From positions 94,171 to 158,170 of the forward strand of contig CACZBF010000008.1 in assembly GCA_902779355.1 (NCBI GenBank): 64,000 nucleotides of DNA, given 5' to 3'. The notes beneath the pieces were generated by a model. The model searched no databases, had not been told where the DNA came from, and saw only the letters and a list, made by a program, of their open reading frames with translations. The position numbers and the translations under genes were made by a program. The DNA is from an uncultured Lachnospiraceae bacterium (lineage in GTDB: Bacteria; Bacillota; Clostridia; Lachnospirales; Lachnospiraceae). This document shows, one piece after another, positions 16,854 through 26,050 of this stretch; position 1 is the first letter of the stretch; each line of letters opens with the position of its first letter.

Positions 16854-17727
16854 TGTATACAAATATTACGTGCCGCAGGACAAGACGGACGAGACACGCT
16901 ACATCAACAGCAATGCGGCGTCAGAAGAAAAAATAAAACGTTTCGCAGAGGCGGAGGCCAGAGCTAAAGAAATGCAGAGAATGCAGGAAGCGGCATCCGT
17001 TGAAGAAGATTCGGAAGAGGAAGGCGAAGGGGAATTCGTAGAAGGGATTCTCGCAGATCAGGTAGACCCGGAGTCCGGGAACGTGATCGGTGAAGAAAGC
17101 GCAGAGAGACCGGAACCGGAGCCGGAGGGACCGCCACCGGAACTGATGCAGCAGATCGAAGCGCTTGTGGATCGCGCCAATGAGGAGGCGGAGCAGATCC
17201 TTTCCGGTGCAAAAGCCGAGGCAGAGCGGATCAAAGGTGCAGCCAGCGCAGAAGGACATAAAGAGGGGCTGCAGGCAGGGCGCGCCGAGGCAGAAAAGGA
17301 AATCGCCTCCCGTTTGCAGGAGATAGAGGCTCTCAAGCAGAGCATAAAGGCAGAACGCGATCAGGCGCTGAAGGAATTGGAACCGCAGCTTTTGGATGTC
17401 ATCCTTCAGGTGTTTGAGCGCGTTTTTCATATTCAGTTCGGGGAGAAAAAAGAAATTCTGGAATACCTCATTATCAACACGATTATGAATGTGGAGGGCT
17501 CCAAGGAGTTTCGGATCAAGACATCGGAAAGCAATCAGGACTATCTGAATGCGCACCTTCCTGAGATCCGCGCGCAGGTTGGGCAGGAGTATTCACTGGA
17601 AGTTGTTTCCGACAGCAGCCTGTCTCCCAGCCAATGTGTGATCGAAACCGATGCAGGACTCTTTGACTGCAGCATCGACGTCCATCTGGAGAACCTGATC
17701 AAAGACTTGAAATCACTTTGTCCCTAG
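16846..17727 (+). CDS. fliH: Flagellar assembly protein FliH
   Basis: Peripheral regulator of the FliI export ATPase. I prefer the TTG at 16846 (LSNVYKYYVPQ...), because GGAGGAG at 16829-16835 lies 10 nt before it; GTG 16825 has no ribosome-binding site. This gives 293 residues and an 8-bp overlap with fliG. The protein has a charged N-terminus, a long coiled coil (residues 105-185, rich in A, E, K and Q) and a C-terminal FliH/V-ATPase subunit E-like domain (DVILQVFERVFHIQFGEKKEIL). The acidic stretch at about 50-95 is unusually Glu- and Pro-rich. Confidence 0.9.
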   Translation: MSNVYKYYVPQDKTDETRYINSNAASEEKIKRFAEAEARAKEMQRMQEAASVEEDSEEEGEGEFVEGILADQVDPESGNVIGEESAERPEPEPEGPPPELMQQIEALVDRANEEAEQILSGAKAEAERIKGAASAEGHKEGLQAGRAEAEKEIASRLQEIEALKQSIKAERDQALKELEPQLLDVILQVFERVFHIQFGEKKEILEYLIINTIMNVEGSKEFRIKTSESNQDYLNAHLPEIRAQVGQEYSLEVVSDSSLSPSQCVIETDAGLFDCSIDVHLENLIKDLKSLCP

Positions 17728-17752
17728 AGTAAAATTTTTTTGGGAAAAATCC

Positions 17753-19090
17753 ATGCCATATGATGTGAACAAATATCTTCAGGCCGCAGAGCATCCACAT
17801 TTCAAACGGATGGGGAAGGTGATGAAGATCGTCGGATTGACGATTGAATCTCTCGGACCTGAGGCAAAACTGAACGATCTGTGCAAGATCATCATCAACG
17901 AAGAGAGAAATCAGATCTTGATGGCAGAAGTCGTCGGGTTTCGTGACAAACGGATCCTCCTGATGCCGTTTGAGAACACAGAGGGACTAGGCGTCGGCTG
18001 CACCGTGATCAATACCGGACATCCGCTGACGGTGCCGGTGGGGGATGATCTGCTCGGACATACGCTGGATGGGATCGGTCGGCCTACGGACGGCGCGGAT
18101 CTTTCCAATCTGCCCTATGAATATCCGACGGAAGCGATGCCGCCAGACCCGATGGAGCGCGTGATCATCAATGAGATCCTGCCGCTTGGCGTGAAAGCGG
18201 TGGATGGGATGCTGACCATCGGAAAGGGACAACGGATCGGGATCTTTGCGGGATCCGGTGTCGGGAAAAGCACGATCATGGGCATGTTTGCCCGTAATAC
18301 CAAAGCCGATATCAATGTCATTGCGCTGATCGGCGAGCGTGGGCGTGAGGTGAGAGAGTTTGTCGAGCGGGATCTCGGCGAAGAGGGCATGAAGCGCTCC
18401 GTTGTTGTGATCGCGACTTCGGATACGCCGGCGTTGATCAGAAACAGAGCGGCCAAGACAGCGACCGCCATCGCAGAATATTTCCGGGACCAGGGGAAAG
18501 ATGTGCTCCTGATGATGGACAACCTCACACGTTTTTCGATGGCACAGCGGGAGATCGGACTCGCGTCCGGGGAGCCGCCTGTGACCAGAGGCTATCCGCC
18601 CAGCGTGTACGCAGAGATGCCGCGGCTTCTCGAGCGGGCGGGCAACGCCAAAACGGGCTCCATCACGGGCCTTTATGCGGTGCTCGTAGATGGCGATGAT
18701 TTTAACGAACCAATCAGCGATCTGGCGCGTTCGATCTTGGACGGCCATATCGCTTTAAGCCGCCGGATCGCGCAGAAGAATCATTATCCGGCCATTGATG
18801 TGCTGGGAAGCATTTCGAGATGTATGAGCCAAATCGCTTCCGACGAGCAGAAACAGACCGCCGGACGGATCAGAAACATCTTGGCGACCTACAACGAGGC
18901 AGAAGATCTGATCAACATCGGGGCCTATAAACGCGGCTCCAATCCGGCGATTGACGAAGCCATTGAAAAGATTGACGCGGTGAATGACTTCCTGATGCAG
19001 GGAACACATGTCAAATACACGTTTGAGGAAATGCGCGAGGAGATGGAGGCAATCTTTGCGCCTCCGCAGGAAGCGCAGCAGGCGGGGTGA
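17753..19090 (+). CDS. fliI: Flagellar export ATPase FliI
   Basis: Hexameric ATPase that energises unfolding and export of flagellar subunits, homologous to F1 beta. The 445-residue protein has Walker A GIFAGSGVGKST near residue 165, Walker B VLLMMDNLTRF near 250, and the ITGLYAVLVDGDDFNEPISDLARSILDGHI-type export-ATPase signature. ATG 17753 follows a rather A/T-rich spacer with weak GGGAAA as ribosome-binding site. fliJ begins 6 bp later. Confidence 0.96.
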   Translation: MPYDVNKYLQAAEHPHFKRMGKVMKIVGLTIESLGPEAKLNDLCKIIINEERNQILMAEVVGFRDKRILLMPFENTEGLGVGCTVINTGHPLTVPVGDDLLGHTLDGIGRPTDGADLSNLPYEYPTEAMPPDPMERVIINEILPLGVKAVDGMLTIGKGQRIGIFAGSGVGKSTIMGMFARNTKADINVIALIGERGREVREFVERDLGEEGMKRSVVVIATSDTPALIRNRAAKTATAIAEYFRDQGKDVLLMMDNLTRFSMAQREIGLASGEPPVTRGYPPSVYAEMPRLLERAGNAKTGSITGLYAVLVDGDDFNEPISDLARSILDGHIALSRRIAQKNHYPAIDVLGSISRCMSQIASDEQKQTAGRIRNILATYNEAEDLINIGAYKRGSNPAIDEAIEKIDAVNDFLMQGTHVKYTFEEMREEMEAIFAPPQEAQQAG

Positions 19091-19096
19091 CGATAG

Positions 19097-19540
19097 ATGG
19101 CAAAATTCAACTATCGGATGCAAAGTATTCTGGATCTGAAGTTAAAGCTTGAGGATCAGGAGAGGACTGCCTACGGGCTTGCCGCCATGCGGCTCAGAGA
19201 AGAAGAGGAAAAGCTGCAGGCGCTCGCGCTCAGGAGAGCCGGTTATGAAAAGGCTGGGCGAGAGCTGAGATCCGGCGGTACGATCGACGTGAAAGAGCTT
19301 GAGACGAACCGCAAGGCTGTGGAGGCGATGAAGGTGTTGATCCGCGCACAGATGCTGGAAGTGCGGCGCGCGGAAAAGGATGTGGAGGCCGCCAGAAGGC
19401 GTCTGCAGGAGGCCATGCAGGAGCGGAAGATCCATGAAAAGCTCCGGGAGCATGCATTTGAAGCATTTGTGGAAGAACTTGAAAAAGAGGAAAGCAAGGC
19501 CGTGGATGAACTGGTAAGTTACAGTTACAGCACGAAGTAA
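19097..19540 (+). CDS. fliJ: Flagellar export protein FliJ
   Basis: A 147-residue soluble chaperone-like protein that forms one long antiparallel coiled coil (charged heptads almost throughout, for example KLKLEDQERTAYGLAAMRLREEEEKLQAL). It activates the export ATPase and recycles chaperones. Sequence conservation of FliJ is low; the call rests on the N-terminal FNYRMQSILDLK pattern, the size, the coiled coil and the position directly after fliI. Confidence 0.9.
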   Translation: MAKFNYRMQSILDLKLKLEDQERTAYGLAAMRLREEEEKLQALALRRAGYEKAGRELRSGGTIDVKELETNRKAVEAMKVLIRAQMLEVRRAEKDVEAARRRLQEAMQERKIHEKLREHAFEAFVEELEKEESKAVDELVSYSYSTK

Positions 19541-19556
19541 ACGGAAGGAAAGACGA

Positions 19557-20435
19557 ATGGCAGCAGAAGACGAGGAACTGGAAGCGAAACCGGCGAGTGA
19601 TCCGAAAGCGGAGAAGGCCCGGCTGAAAGCGGAGAAAAAGGCTGCAAAGCGCGCTAAGAAGCGGGGCAAAAAAGGCGGCGAGGAAGGTGATGAGGAAGGT
19701 CAGGAGACCGTAGGCAGTAAGATTGCGGTCTTTTTTGTGACGCTCCTCATTATTTTTATCTGGCTGGCAATCTTTGCGCTTCTCATCAAAGCGGATGTGG
19801 GCGGGTTCGGGTCTTCTGTGATGCGTCCGCTGATCGGGAATGTGCCGGTCCTGAATAAGATTTTACCGGATGATCCGAATGCACCGGAGGGGAATACGGA
19901 GATTTCTTCGGAGGACGCCAAATACCGCTACAAAAACATGGACGAGGCAGTTGCTTACATCAAAGAACTGGAGCTGCAGCTGGCAGATGCGCAGCAGAGT
20001 GATGAGGCGGATGCCGCACATGTGGCAGAGCTGGAGGCGGAAGTGGCGAAGCTGCGTACTTTAGAGCAGGAACAGGCCAGTTATGAAGCTGAAAAACAAA
20101 AATTTTATGAAGAGGTTGTTTTTTCGGACAAAGCACCCGATATAAATGAATATATAGAGTATTATCAGAGCATTGATCCGGAAAACGCGGAAGTCCTGTA
20201 TCAGGAGGCGCTGAAGCAAAAGGCGATCAGCGACAAGATGAAGGATTACATCAAGAAATACTCCTCCATGAGCGCAAAGGCAGCAGCAGGAATCTTTAAT
20301 GCGATGACAGATGACCTTCCGCTTGTTGCCGAGATCCTTACCAATATGGACGCCGATTCGGCAGGTGCGATCCTGGCAAAGATGAACGCCGACACGGCAG
20401 CGAAGGTGACCGAGATCATGCATCCGAAACAATAA
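19557..20435 (+). CDS. YlxF/MotE-like flagellar protein with MgtE-type C-terminus
   Basis: A 292-residue bitopic protein: a Lys/Ala-rich cytoplasmic N-terminus (1-55), one membrane segment near 57-80 (KIAVFFVTLLIIFIWLAIFALL), a coiled coil (115-175) and a C-terminal MgtE intracellular-N-like repeat (SMSAKAAAGIFNAM..DLPLVAEILTNMDADSAGAILAKM). This layout and its place between fliJ and fliK match B. subtilis YlxF and proteobacterial MotE, proposed to help stator or export assembly. Exact function here is inferred. Confidence 0.85.
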   Translation: MAAEDEELEAKPASDPKAEKARLKAEKKAAKRAKKRGKKGGEEGDEEGQETVGSKIAVFFVTLLIIFIWLAIFALLIKADVGGFGSSVMRPLIGNVPVLNKILPDDPNAPEGNTEISSEDAKYRYKNMDEAVAYIKELELQLADAQQSDEADAAHVAELEAEVAKLRTLEQEQASYEAEKQKFYEEVVFSDKAPDINEYIEYYQSIDPENAEVLYQEALKQKAISDKMKDYIKKYSSMSAKAAAGIFNAMTDDLPLVAEILTNMDADSAGAILAKMNADTAAKVTEIMHPKQ

Positions 20436-20526
20436 CGGTCGATCCGGCGAAAGCCGAGGAGATAAGAACCCAAAGGAGTCCAAAGCCAATGCAGAGGACA
20501 GCAAATGACGAAAGGAGGAAAAACGT

Positions 20527-22056
20527 TTGACGAGTGCAGCGGTATCAAACATTACGGCCCCGGTTACACCGGCAGGCAGTAGCGCAAAGGATACCAACAA
20601 GGTTGCAGAAGGCGCGGACGTAACGTTCCAGAATCTCCTGCAGAACCCGAAGCAGCAGAGCAAGTCCCTCGCGGCGCAGGCAAATGCCGTAAATCCGCAG
20701 AAGACGGACAATGTAACCGGTGTCAATCCGGCAGAGAAGTCGTATGAAGCCGTCAGCAAACGGGAAGCGGTCAAGATCGATGACGCCTCCAAGGGACAGA
20801 AGGCAACGTATTCCGACGAGGAACTTGCCAAAGCGGAAGAAGCGGTTTCGGCATTCGCAGAAGAAGTGAAGCAGGTACTTGAAGAGGAACTGAACGTCAC
20901 CGAGGAAGAGATCGAGACGGCGATGGAAACGTTGGGACTCACATTCCTTGATCTTTCCACACCGGATAATCTGGTACAACTCATCGGTATGCTCACAGGC
21001 ACCGAAGAAAGTACAGACCTTCTGACGAACCAGAACCTGAACGGAATCATGGCTCAGGTGTCCGAACTTGTCACGAACCTCACGGAAGAGACCGGCATCC
21101 CGATGGAAGAGCTTACCGCGCTGGGGATGACGGAAACAGATGACACACAGGATACAGATTTTCAGAACATCCTGACAGAAGCGACGGTAAGCGATGCAGC
21201 ACCGGAGACAGTCGATACGACGGCAGATGAGAGCGCTCCGGTATTTTCCGTGCGTACAGCAGATGAGAAAGATGCAGCAAAACAGGAAGTGCCAAGAGAT
21301 CTCCCGGAAGAAGCAGAGCCTGAGGATGAAATGATCCGTACGCAGCCATTGGAAGCAAAGGCGACGGAGCAGCAGACACAGCAGGATGGATCCCTCCAGC
21401 AGGATCAGGGCGGCAGGGAATTCCGAAGCGAGAAAGAAACTGCGGAGTTTGAAAAGTCTGATGCAAACGACAAGCCCATGCAGGAAGCACATGCTGCAGT
21501 TCAGCAGACAGCAGCGCGTGTGGATACAGAGGTTATCGCACCGGAGCAGCCGGACTTCCGTCCGACCGTGGATCCGAGAGACTTGATGGAGCAGTTCCAG
21601 CAGTTCGCAAGGACCAACATCACGGCAGATACCACTTCCATTGAAATGCGGCTGAACCCCGAAAATCTGGGACGCGTTCTGATCAACGTCACAGAGCAGG
21701 AAGGAAGCGTACGCGCCTCGATCCAGACCCAGAACGCAGAAGTGCGGGATGCGATGGTAGGACAGCTTGCAGCGCTTAGAGCCACGCTCGAAGGACAGGG
21801 GATCAAGGTGACGGAAGTTGAAGTCACGGTAGCATCCCACGAGTTTGAGGAAAACCTCGAAAAGGGCAACGCCGAAACCGGCATGAACGAGGAACAGCAG
21901 CAGAGAGATCGTACCGGCGAAGAGGCACAGGACGGCCGTAGAAGGAACTTAAACGTCAACAATCTGGATGAACTGCAGGGGCTGATGACAGAAGAAGAAC
22001 AGCTCGCAGCGCAGATCATGAGAGACAACGGCAACTCGGTGGACTACACCGCATAA
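20527..22056 (+). CDS. fliK: Flagellar hook-length control protein FliK
   Basis: Molecular ruler that stops hook growth and switches export specificity. It starts at TTG 20527, set by AAAGGAGG 9 nt upstream. The 509 residues comprise a long low-complexity, Glu/Gln-rich ruler (1-350) and a conserved C-terminal Flg_hook domain (LNPENLGRVLINVTEQEGSVRASIQTQ, VTEVEVTVASHEFE). It lies upstream of flgD and flgE. Because the neighbouring hook gene appears invertible between two forms of different subunit size, ruler-hook matching here is of interest. Confidence 0.9.
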   Translation: MTSAAVSNITAPVTPAGSSAKDTNKVAEGADVTFQNLLQNPKQQSKSLAAQANAVNPQKTDNVTGVNPAEKSYEAVSKREAVKIDDASKGQKATYSDEELAKAEEAVSAFAEEVKQVLEEELNVTEEEIETAMETLGLTFLDLSTPDNLVQLIGMLTGTEESTDLLTNQNLNGIMAQVSELVTNLTEETGIPMEELTALGMTETDDTQDTDFQNILTEATVSDAAPETVDTTADESAPVFSVRTADEKDAAKQEVPRDLPEEAEPEDEMIRTQPLEAKATEQQTQQDGSLQQDQGGREFRSEKETAEFEKSDANDKPMQEAHAAVQQTAARVDTEVIAPEQPDFRPTVDPRDLMEQFQQFARTNITADTTSIEMRLNPENLGRVLINVTEQEGSVRASIQTQNAEVRDAMVGQLAALRATLEGQGIKVTEVEVTVASHEFEENLEKGNAETGMNEEQQQRDRTGEEAQDGRRRNLNVNNLDELQGLMTEEEQLAAQIMRDNGNSVDYTA

Positions 22057-22075
22057 AACGAAAAGGAGGAATTCT

Positions 22076-22876
22076 ATGGCAGTAGATATGAGCAGTATGC
22101 TGACACAGTCCATCACGAATGGTAAAGTGGACGACATGACAGCATCCGCAAATTCTCTTTCTTCGGAAACCAATAAGACCGGAGAACAGAACCTCGGCAA
22201 GATGGATTTCATCAACCTTCTGGTCGCGGAAATGCAGTATCAGGATCCGCTGGAGCCCTCCAGCAACACGGATTATGTAGCGCAGATGGCGCAGTTTTCA
22301 CAGGTGGACGCATTAAATGCCATGCAGCAGAGTATGAAGAATATGCAGGCGAGCGGGCTTGTGGGACAGACCGTGGTACTGTCGGTGACGAATCCGACGA
22401 CGGGCAACACGACGGAAGTGACCGGAAAAGTCGACTTTGTACAGTATGAAGGCAGCAAGACCTATCTTTCCGTCAATGGTTCTCTTTACAACATGGACGA
22501 TCTGGAGACCGTCATCAATAGCGAGTTCTACGAGGCAAATCAGATCTCCGAAGAGCTTGCGGCGCTGGTGAACAGCCTTCCGTCCGCAGACAGAGTGACG
22601 CTTGCGAACTACAATGATGTGAATAAGGCTGTGGTTGTCCGCGATGCACTCACCACTTACCAGCTCGGCTTTATTGACTCGAATGTCCTGTCGAAACTGG
22701 CAGAGATCCAGGCCGCGATGGAATCCATCATTGACGCGGAAGCAGAGCGTCAGAGAGAAGAAGCGGAAAAGCTGGCGGCACAGACCAAGGAAGCCGAAGA
22801 GAAGACCGATACGACGGATCAGACTACGGAGACAGCAACTGAGACCGGCGCAGTCACCGCAGCAGAGGAAGGGTAA
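22076..22876 (+). CDS. flgD: Flagellar hook capping protein FlgD
   Basis: Scaffold that caps the growing hook and is later discarded. The 266-residue protein has the FlgD N-terminal signature NLGKMDFINLLVAEMQYQDPLEPSSNTDYVAQMAQFS in which a dense QYQDP motif is diagnostic. A beta-rich middle (GLVGQTVVLSV) follows, then a Glu/Thr-rich tail. AAGGAGG lies before ATG 22076. The gene is between fliK and the TIGR02530 gene. Confidence 0.95.
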   Translation: MAVDMSSMLTQSITNGKVDDMTASANSLSSETNKTGEQNLGKMDFINLLVAEMQYQDPLEPSSNTDYVAQMAQFSQVDALNAMQQSMKNMQASGLVGQTVVLSVTNPTTGNTTEVTGKVDFVQYEGSKTYLSVNGSLYNMDDLETVINSEFYEANQISEELAALVNSLPSADRVTLANYNDVNKAVVVRDALTTYQLGFIDSNVLSKLAEIQAAMESIIDAEAERQREEAEKLAAQTKEAEEKTDTTDQTTETATETGAVTAAEEG

Positions 22877-22891
22877 AAGGGAGAAAAGCCT

Positions 22892-23284
22892 ATGACAAGG
22901 ATCGCGAACCCACATGCTTCCATCGAGCAGATGACAAATGAATATCTGAAAGTCGGAAGCAGTCGAGCAGCGACCGGGGAAAACGGACTTTCCTTTGAAG
23001 AGATCCTTTCCGGAAAAGCTTCGGAGAGCGACAAACTGAAATTCTCCAAACATGCGAGCGAGCGCCTTTCCACACGCAGCATCGACCTCACCGAGGAGAT
23101 GAGCAAGCGCCTGCAGGAAGGCGTGAAGCGCGCAGGAGAAAAAGGGATCAAGGATTCCCTGGTTGTCGTGGACTCCTATGCGTTTATCGTAAACGTTCCC
23201 AACAAGACGGTCGTGACCGCCATGGATCAGGGAGAAACGGGAGACCACATTTTTACCAATATTGACGGCGCAGTCATCGCTTGA
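22892..23284 (+). CDS. TIGR02530-type flagellar operon protein
   Basis: A 130-residue protein of the flagellar operon family found between flgD and flgE in many Firmicutes. Recognised by FSKHASERLSTRSIDLTEE and the beta-rich end DSLVVVDSYAFIVNVPNKTVVTAMDQ. The function is unproven; the position suggests a role in hook assembly. It may act on the hook or hook cap. Shine-Dalgarno GGGAG lies before ATG 22892. Confidence 0.88.
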   Translation: MTRIANPHASIEQMTNEYLKVGSSRAATGENGLSFEEILSGKASESDKLKFSKHASERLSTRSIDLTEEMSKRLQEGVKRAGEKGIKDSLVVVDSYAFIVNVPNKTVVTAMDQGETGDHIFTNIDGAVIA

Positions 23285-23369
23285 CCGGACCCTATGGGAG
23301 GTCAAATGCTCTTGATCGACAGAAAGAGCGGGAGCGAGGCGCCACCTAAAAACAGGAGGAAAATGCCTT

Positions 23370-25424
23370 ATGATGAGATCACTTTACTCGGCAGTAGCCG
23401 GGCTCAAGAACCACCAGACCAAGATGGACGTTATCGGTAACAACATCAGTAACGTCAACACCGTGGCCTTCAAGTCATCCAGCGTGACGTTCAGCGATAT
23501 TATTTACCAAACTCTTTCCGGTGCATCCGGCCCCAACCAGACCCTCGGCGGCGTGAACGCGAAGCAGATTGGTCTTGGTATGAGCACAGCTGCAACATCC
23601 ATGAACATCACGGGATCCGGTTCCGCACAGACCACCGGGAAACCGTTCGATCTGCGTCTCAATGACGCCGGCAATTCCACCAACTTCTTCGTGGTCAATA
23701 ACGGTACGCAGAACGTCTACACGAGAGACGGCTGCTTCTACATCGACGGCGCGGGGACGCTCTGCATGGATTCCACCGGATATAAACTGATGGGGTGGCT
23801 TGCGGATCCGAACACGGGGGAAGTGATTACTTCCGGTGACGTAGTACCGCTGTCCATCATGGACACGCCGAACTTGACCAGCCCACCGGAAGCGACGGAG
23901 AACGCTTATGCGTCCGGTATCATTGATAAAGATACGCCGGACCTCTCCAGCACGCAAGGATATACGATGGCGCTTGAGTTCTTTGATGATCTGGGGTATC
24001 CCTACTCAGCACGATTCACGGTAAGGCTTGCAAGCGATGACGGAAGCGTATATACGGTAAAGCTTTCTCAGATCCTGGACCAGAACGGCGTGGATGTGTT
24101 GAAGGAGATTATGGAATCTCAAGGCATCAGTCTGGATCAGATCTTTGGCTCTCAAAGCACAAATAACTACTCTCTGAATGCAGGTACACCGTATATTACC
24201 AACAATAACCTTTCAAATGGAGTCCTTCAGACCGGCTGGACTTATGATACAACGGAATCCACGCAATATACAGGGGGTGTGATCGGACATCTGACCAAGC
24301 CGGGCGGTGGCGATATCTACTTTAACAAAGACGGAAAGTTTTATGCGAACAAGGAAGGAACACAGGACTATGCCGGAACGGAAGATTGGGGCGATGTCCT
24401 GAAGCTGACTGGCGCAGGTACAAGAGACCATGCATGGAGTGATGCTGATACCAATATCATTTCCCTGGACGGATCCGGTAATTTTACCTTAAAACAGATT
24501 ACAACCGGAGACGCATCGGCAATAGAAAAGACGAATTGGTATTTTCTGACGCAGGGTGGAACGGCTACCTACCCGGATACGGACGCGCATGGACGAGCGG
24601 CGATCAAGTACGGAAATTATACCTATCCGAATCCTGCGGTTACAAATCCGTCAGAAGCATGGGCAGGCTACTTTGTCAATATTTCTACCAATCGTCTTGT
24701 AGCGGTGAATACTGCCGGGACACTGTTCGAATATGACAGTACAGCTGACAAGTATACAGCGTCTGCTCTTGCTTTGGACAGCATTCTTGACGGCTTTGAC
24801 GCGGACACCACCAAAGTTTCGGTCTCGGGGACGACTCTCACGGCTTCTTATACGGACTACGATCTGACGTTCTCCAAGGCAGACGGATCATTTGTCGGTA
24901 TTGACGATCAGGATTCCGTGTTCCTGTATGGCGCGACTTTAGGACCGAACTTCCACAACATCAGCATTGATTTCACCTCACTGCGCAATGCGAATAACGG
25001 CAAGAAGTCCACGGCCGGAATGGACAGCGGAACGTCTGCGATCGATACGACCGGCGCCGGCAAGAAGCTCGGCTCTCTGGTAGGCGTGGCAGTCCAGAAC
25101 GACGGTAAGATTTACGGTTCCTATGATAACGGTAATACGGTACTCCTTGGCCAGGTTGCAGCAGCGCATTTTGCGAATGCATCCGGTCTGGAGAAGATCG
25201 GCGAGTCCTGCTACGACACGACCTTAAACTCTGGTGATGCTGTCATCGGCGACATCAGTGCGGACGGTTCTTCCATGACCTCCGGCGAGATCGAAATGTC
25301 AAACGTCGACCTTTCCGCAGAGTTCACGGACATGATCACGACGCAGCGTGGGTTCCAGGCAAACAGCCGTGTCATCACGACTTCCGACACGCTTCTGGAA
25401 GAGTTGATCAACCTGAAGAGATAA
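23370..25424 (+). CDS. flgE: Flagellar hook protein FlgE (expressed form, 684 aa)
   Basis: Hook subunit. The 684-residue protein begins MMRSLYSAVAGLKNHQTKMD with the rod/hook signature NNISNVNTVAFKSS at 24-37 and ends with the D0 helix (NVDLSAEFTDMITTQRGFQANS...LLEELINLKR). The middle, about residues 240-520, is a variable surface domain. GGAGG lies 10 nt before ATG 23370. Codons 43-49 contain a 20-bp sequence (23496-23515) found in inverted orientation at 30858-30877, where an inverted silent flgE cassette starts. From that site on, the two forms share about 85 percent identity in the terminal regions by eye. Expression of the 3' part therefore probably alternates by inversion. Confidence 0.95.
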   Translation: MMRSLYSAVAGLKNHQTKMDVIGNNISNVNTVAFKSSSVTFSDIIYQTLSGASGPNQTLGGVNAKQIGLGMSTAATSMNITGSGSAQTTGKPFDLRLNDAGNSTNFFVVNNGTQNVYTRDGCFYIDGAGTLCMDSTGYKLMGWLADPNTGEVITSGDVVPLSIMDTPNLTSPPEATENAYASGIIDKDTPDLSSTQGYTMALEFFDDLGYPYSARFTVRLASDDGSVYTVKLSQILDQNGVDVLKEIMESQGISLDQIFGSQSTNNYSLNAGTPYITNNNLSNGVLQTGWTYDTTESTQYTGGVIGHLTKPGGGDIYFNKDGKFYANKEGTQDYAGTEDWGDVLKLTGAGTRDHAWSDADTNIISLDGSGNFTLKQITTGDASAIEKTNWYFLTQGGTATYPDTDAHGRAAIKYGNYTYPNPAVTNPSEAWAGYFVNISTNRLVAVNTAGTLFEYDSTADKYTASALALDSILDGFDADTTKVSVSGTTLTASYTDYDLTFSKADGSFVGIDDQDSVFLYGATLGPNFHNISIDFTSLRNANNGKKSTAGMDSGTSAIDTTGAGKKLGSLVGVAVQNDGKIYGSYDNGNTVLLGQVAAAHFANASGLEKIGESCYDTTLNSGDAVIGDISADGSSMTSGEIEMSNVDLSAEFTDMITTQRGFQANSRVITTSDTLLEELINLKR
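23496..23515 (+). repeat. Left putative inversion site in flgE
   Basis: GATATTATTTACCAAACTCT within flgE codons 43-49. The inverted copy at 30858-30877 matches at 18 of 20 positions; the longest identical run is TATTTACCA. Homology between flgE and the silent cassette ends at this site, as expected for a crossover point. Confidence 0.7.
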
Positions 25425-25437
25425 TTTCAAACCTGAA

Positions 25438-25466
25438 GAGGGCTGCGCCACGCGCAGCCCTCTTTT
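25438..25466 (+). terminator. Intrinsic terminator after flgE
   Basis: A perfect 11-bp stem, GAGGGCTGCGC (25438-25448) with GCGCAGCCCTC (25452-25462), a 3-nt loop and TTTT. The same hairpin follows the silent cassette in inverted orientation, so either hook form ends at an equivalent terminator. Confidence 0.92.
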
Positions 25467-25471
25467 ATTCA

Positions 25472-25688
25472 GTTTGCGCGCCATGGGCGCGCTCTAACGG
25501 GTGAAAGTCCCGAGTACGCGTAGGCAACGACGAAGTACATAGCTGAACAGCAAGGGTGTCCATCGTGAGGTGGAATCTGAAGGAAGCTGTAGGCAAAGGA
25601 AATACGGACAAGTCGGCTGAAAGCGATGAAGTCCAAAAGTTGCTGGAATGCTGAAAAGAGCAAGGTCGACAAGCCGAAAGGTATCAAG
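25472..25688 (+). mobile_element. Group IIC-like intron fragment (5' part of domain I)
   Basis: About 217 bp that resemble the start of a class IIC group II intron: CATGGGCGCGCTCTAACGGG, GGTGAAAGTCCCGAG, CAGCAAGGGTGTCC and GTGGAATCTGAAGGAAGC occur in the right order. The usual 5' end GTGYG is degraded to GTTTG. The reverse-transcriptase ORF and domains V and VI are absent, so it is a dead remnant. It begins 5 bp after the flgE terminator, and IIC introns are known to insert just after terminators. Its right end cuts into a toxin gene. Confidence 0.8.
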
Positions 25689-25766
25689 TTTTAATGTCTT
25701 CTTGTCCTGTGTCTGCCAATATAAATAGTCGTTCCACGCATCATCAGGCCAGATTTTTTCACTCAT
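25689..25766 (-). pseudogene. YoeB/Txe-like toxin, N-terminal fragment
   Basis: On the minus strand, 26 codons (MSEKIWPDDAWNDYLYWQTQ...) match the start of YoeB/Txe-family mRNA interferases, whose N-terminus typically reads W.......Y..W...D. After Lys26 the frame runs into the intron remnant. The start codon overlaps the end of the antitoxin gene by 8 bp, the usual arrangement. The catalytic C-terminus is missing, so no active toxin can be made. Confidence 0.75.
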
Positions 25767-26025
25767 CGCTGCCCTCAATTAAATCATGTGCTGTTCCCTT
25801 CCCTTCCCGCAATTCCTTTACAGACTTTAATATATATGCCTGATTTGCAGGTTCAAAGAAAGGGTCTTCCTGTTTGATCTCAAAAGGAATTCTTTTCTCT
25901 CGTAAAACAGTCTTTACATAAATGTTAATAGCAGCAGAAGATGTAAGTCCAACTGATGAGCAAAACAGGTCAAAATCGGCCTTATCGTGTTCATCAACAC
26001 GAGCCGTAATAGTAGATAGTGCCAT
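25759..26025 (-). CDS. RelB/DinJ-family antitoxin
   Basis: An 88-residue protein starting MALSTITARVDEHDKADFD, with a ribbon-helix-helix DNA-binding N-terminus (VGLTSSAAINIYVKTVLRE) and a C-terminal toxin-binding part (PFEIKQEDPFF). ATG 26025 is chosen because AAAGGAG is placed just upstream on this strand; an upstream in-frame start would add 18 residues without similarity. The partner toxin is truncated, so this is an orphan antitoxin that may still regulate its promoter. Confidence 0.85.
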   Translation of the reverse strand: MALSTITARVDEHDKADFDLFCSSVGLTSSAAINIYVKTVLREKRIPFEIKQEDPFFEPANQAYILKSVKELREGKGTAHDLIEGSDE

Positions 26026-26050
26026 AATAATCTCTCCTTTCTCTGAAATG

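Noticed and set aside
23306..23440. Short ORF of about 44 codons before and overlapping flgE
   Set aside because: It has a GGGAGG site but its reading frame mostly runs through the flgE start and shows no similarity, including to FlbD.
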